Assembly: GCA_030667725.1 (NCBI GenBank)
Contig: DAOUVH010000088.1
Coordinates: 1-5,605, forward strand
From: Candidatus Cloacimonadota bacterium
GTDB lineage: Bacteria > Cloacimonadota > Cloacimonadia > Cloacimonadales > TCS61
Length of the DNA stretch: 5,605 bases
Reading direction: 5' to 3'
Notes under the pieces: model-generated
The model's input: the letters and a program-made list of their open reading frames with translations, nothing else
Told to the model about the DNA's origin: nothing
The model's database searches: none
In this document: piece after piece, positions 5,082 through 5,605 of the stretch
Position numbering within the stretch: the stretch's first letter is position 1
Layout of the letters: the number at the start of each line of letters is the position of its first letter
Translations under genes and position numbers: made by a program

Positions 5082-5605
5082 TTGAAGAAGAAACGCGAGT
5101 TTTTTGAATTGAATATAAAGTCGGAAAATAAACTTGATTTTCGTGAGATCTTCGGAAACGATAATCCAGTTCACCTTGAGATCGGCAGCGGTAGAGGAGA
5201 ATTTCTTTTACACAAGTCAATCCAACAGCCTGAGGTGAATTTCCTGGCGATTGAATTAAAGGAAAAGAGGATCAAAACGATCATTCGTCAACTAGATACG
5301 AAAATCAATAAAAATGTACGGATAGTAAAGTTATTCGTGGATGAAAAAGTTACAGAGTATGTTCATGAGGAATCGTTTAAGATTATCTATATTATTCATC
5401 CTGACCCATGGCCTAAACGAAAACATCATAAGAACAGGCTTATCCAGCATGATTTTATAGATGTACTTTGGAGGATTCTGAAACCGGGAGAGTTTATCGA
5501 AATTTCCACTGATCATGAAGAATACGCGAACTGGATAATTCAACACTTCCAGGAGAGAAAAGATTTTAAATCATTTTATAATACAGGATTTTCAAGGGAT
5601 CCCGA
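5082..5605 (+). CDS. trmB: tRNA (guanine-N7)-methyltransferase TrmB (3' end cut by window)
   Basis: TrmB uses S-adenosylmethionine to make 7-methylguanosine at position 46 of the tRNA variable loop. The 174 visible residues contain the SAM motif LEIGSGRGEF (32-41), the acidic ribose-binding position in AIELK (56-60), the family signature HPDPWPKRKHHKNR (106-119) with catalytic D108, and ISTDHEEYANW (141-151). The frame is open to the last base, so the C-terminal part is missing; ordinary TrmB proteins have about 210-240 residues and some lineages carry a longer C-terminal extension. The preceding in-frame stop is TAA 5049-5051 and there is no ATG between it and the conserved region. TTG 5082 is the only usual start codon and gives (M)KKKREFFELN. 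No Shine-Dalgarno sequence precedes it. The gene is divergent from the endonuclease gene. Confidence 0.9.
   Translation, partial: MKKKREFFELNIKSENKLDFREIFGNDNPVHLEIGSGRGEFLLHKSIQQPEVNFLAIELKEKRIKTIIRQLDTKINKNVRIVKLFVDEKVTEYVHEESFKIIYIIHPDPWPKRKHHKNRLIQHDFIDVLWRILKPGEFIEISTDHEEYANWIIQHFQERKDFKSFYNTGFSRDP

Noticed and set aside
5331..5546. 71-codon open frame on the minus strand.
   Set aside because: It is antisense to the TrmB signature region and is a shadow frame.

Overview
The window carries a mixed set of bacterial genes on AT-rich DNA and most resembles an uncultured anaerobic member of the Fibrobacterota-Chlorobiota-Bacteroidota (FCB) side of the tree, perhaps Cloacimonadota. This is an inference from protein style. 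The secreted nuclease ends in a NYPNPF-type C-terminal sorting/FlgD-like domain with an SGAGR insertion and an NIKGQKVKQL strand, and a single-gene PP-loop RNA thiolase of the type seen in many anaerobes is present. No rRNA, tRNA or CRISPR array was seen.

Layout. Positions 2-178 (+) are the tail of a YpeA-like GNAT acetyltransferase. Positions 179-290 are a short non-coding stretch containing one arm of a 13-bp inverted repeat. Positions 291-1664 (-) hold an orphan gene for a 457-residue protein of unknown function; it is clearly more AT-rich than its neighbours and has a weak nuclease-like N-terminal pattern. Positions 1665-2109 are a gap with no convincing gene but several stem-loops and inverted repeats, including the second arm of the 13-bp repeat. 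Positions 2110-3096 (+) encode a ThiI/MnmA-like PP-loop tRNA sulfurtransferase with three candidate iron-sulfur cysteines, followed 8 bases later by a glyoxalase-II-like MBL-fold hydrolase (3105-3743, +), almost certainly in one operon. Positions 3779-4858 (-) encode a secreted endonuclease I with a C-terminal sorting domain, converging on the hydrolase gene. A 223-base divergent intergenic region with mirrored TTGACACAAA boxes separates it from trmB (5082 to the window edge, +), the tRNA guanine-N7 methyltransferase.

Two of the genes (thiolase and trmB) modify tRNA, but they are not in one operon. The acetyltransferase, the hydrolase and trmB look like ordinary core genes. The accessory part of the window is 250-2020: the AT-rich orphan gene bracketed by a repeated sequence module, next to a structured, repeat-like intergenic stretch. 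That is the most likely place for something undescribed, although the sequence alone does not establish what the gene does.
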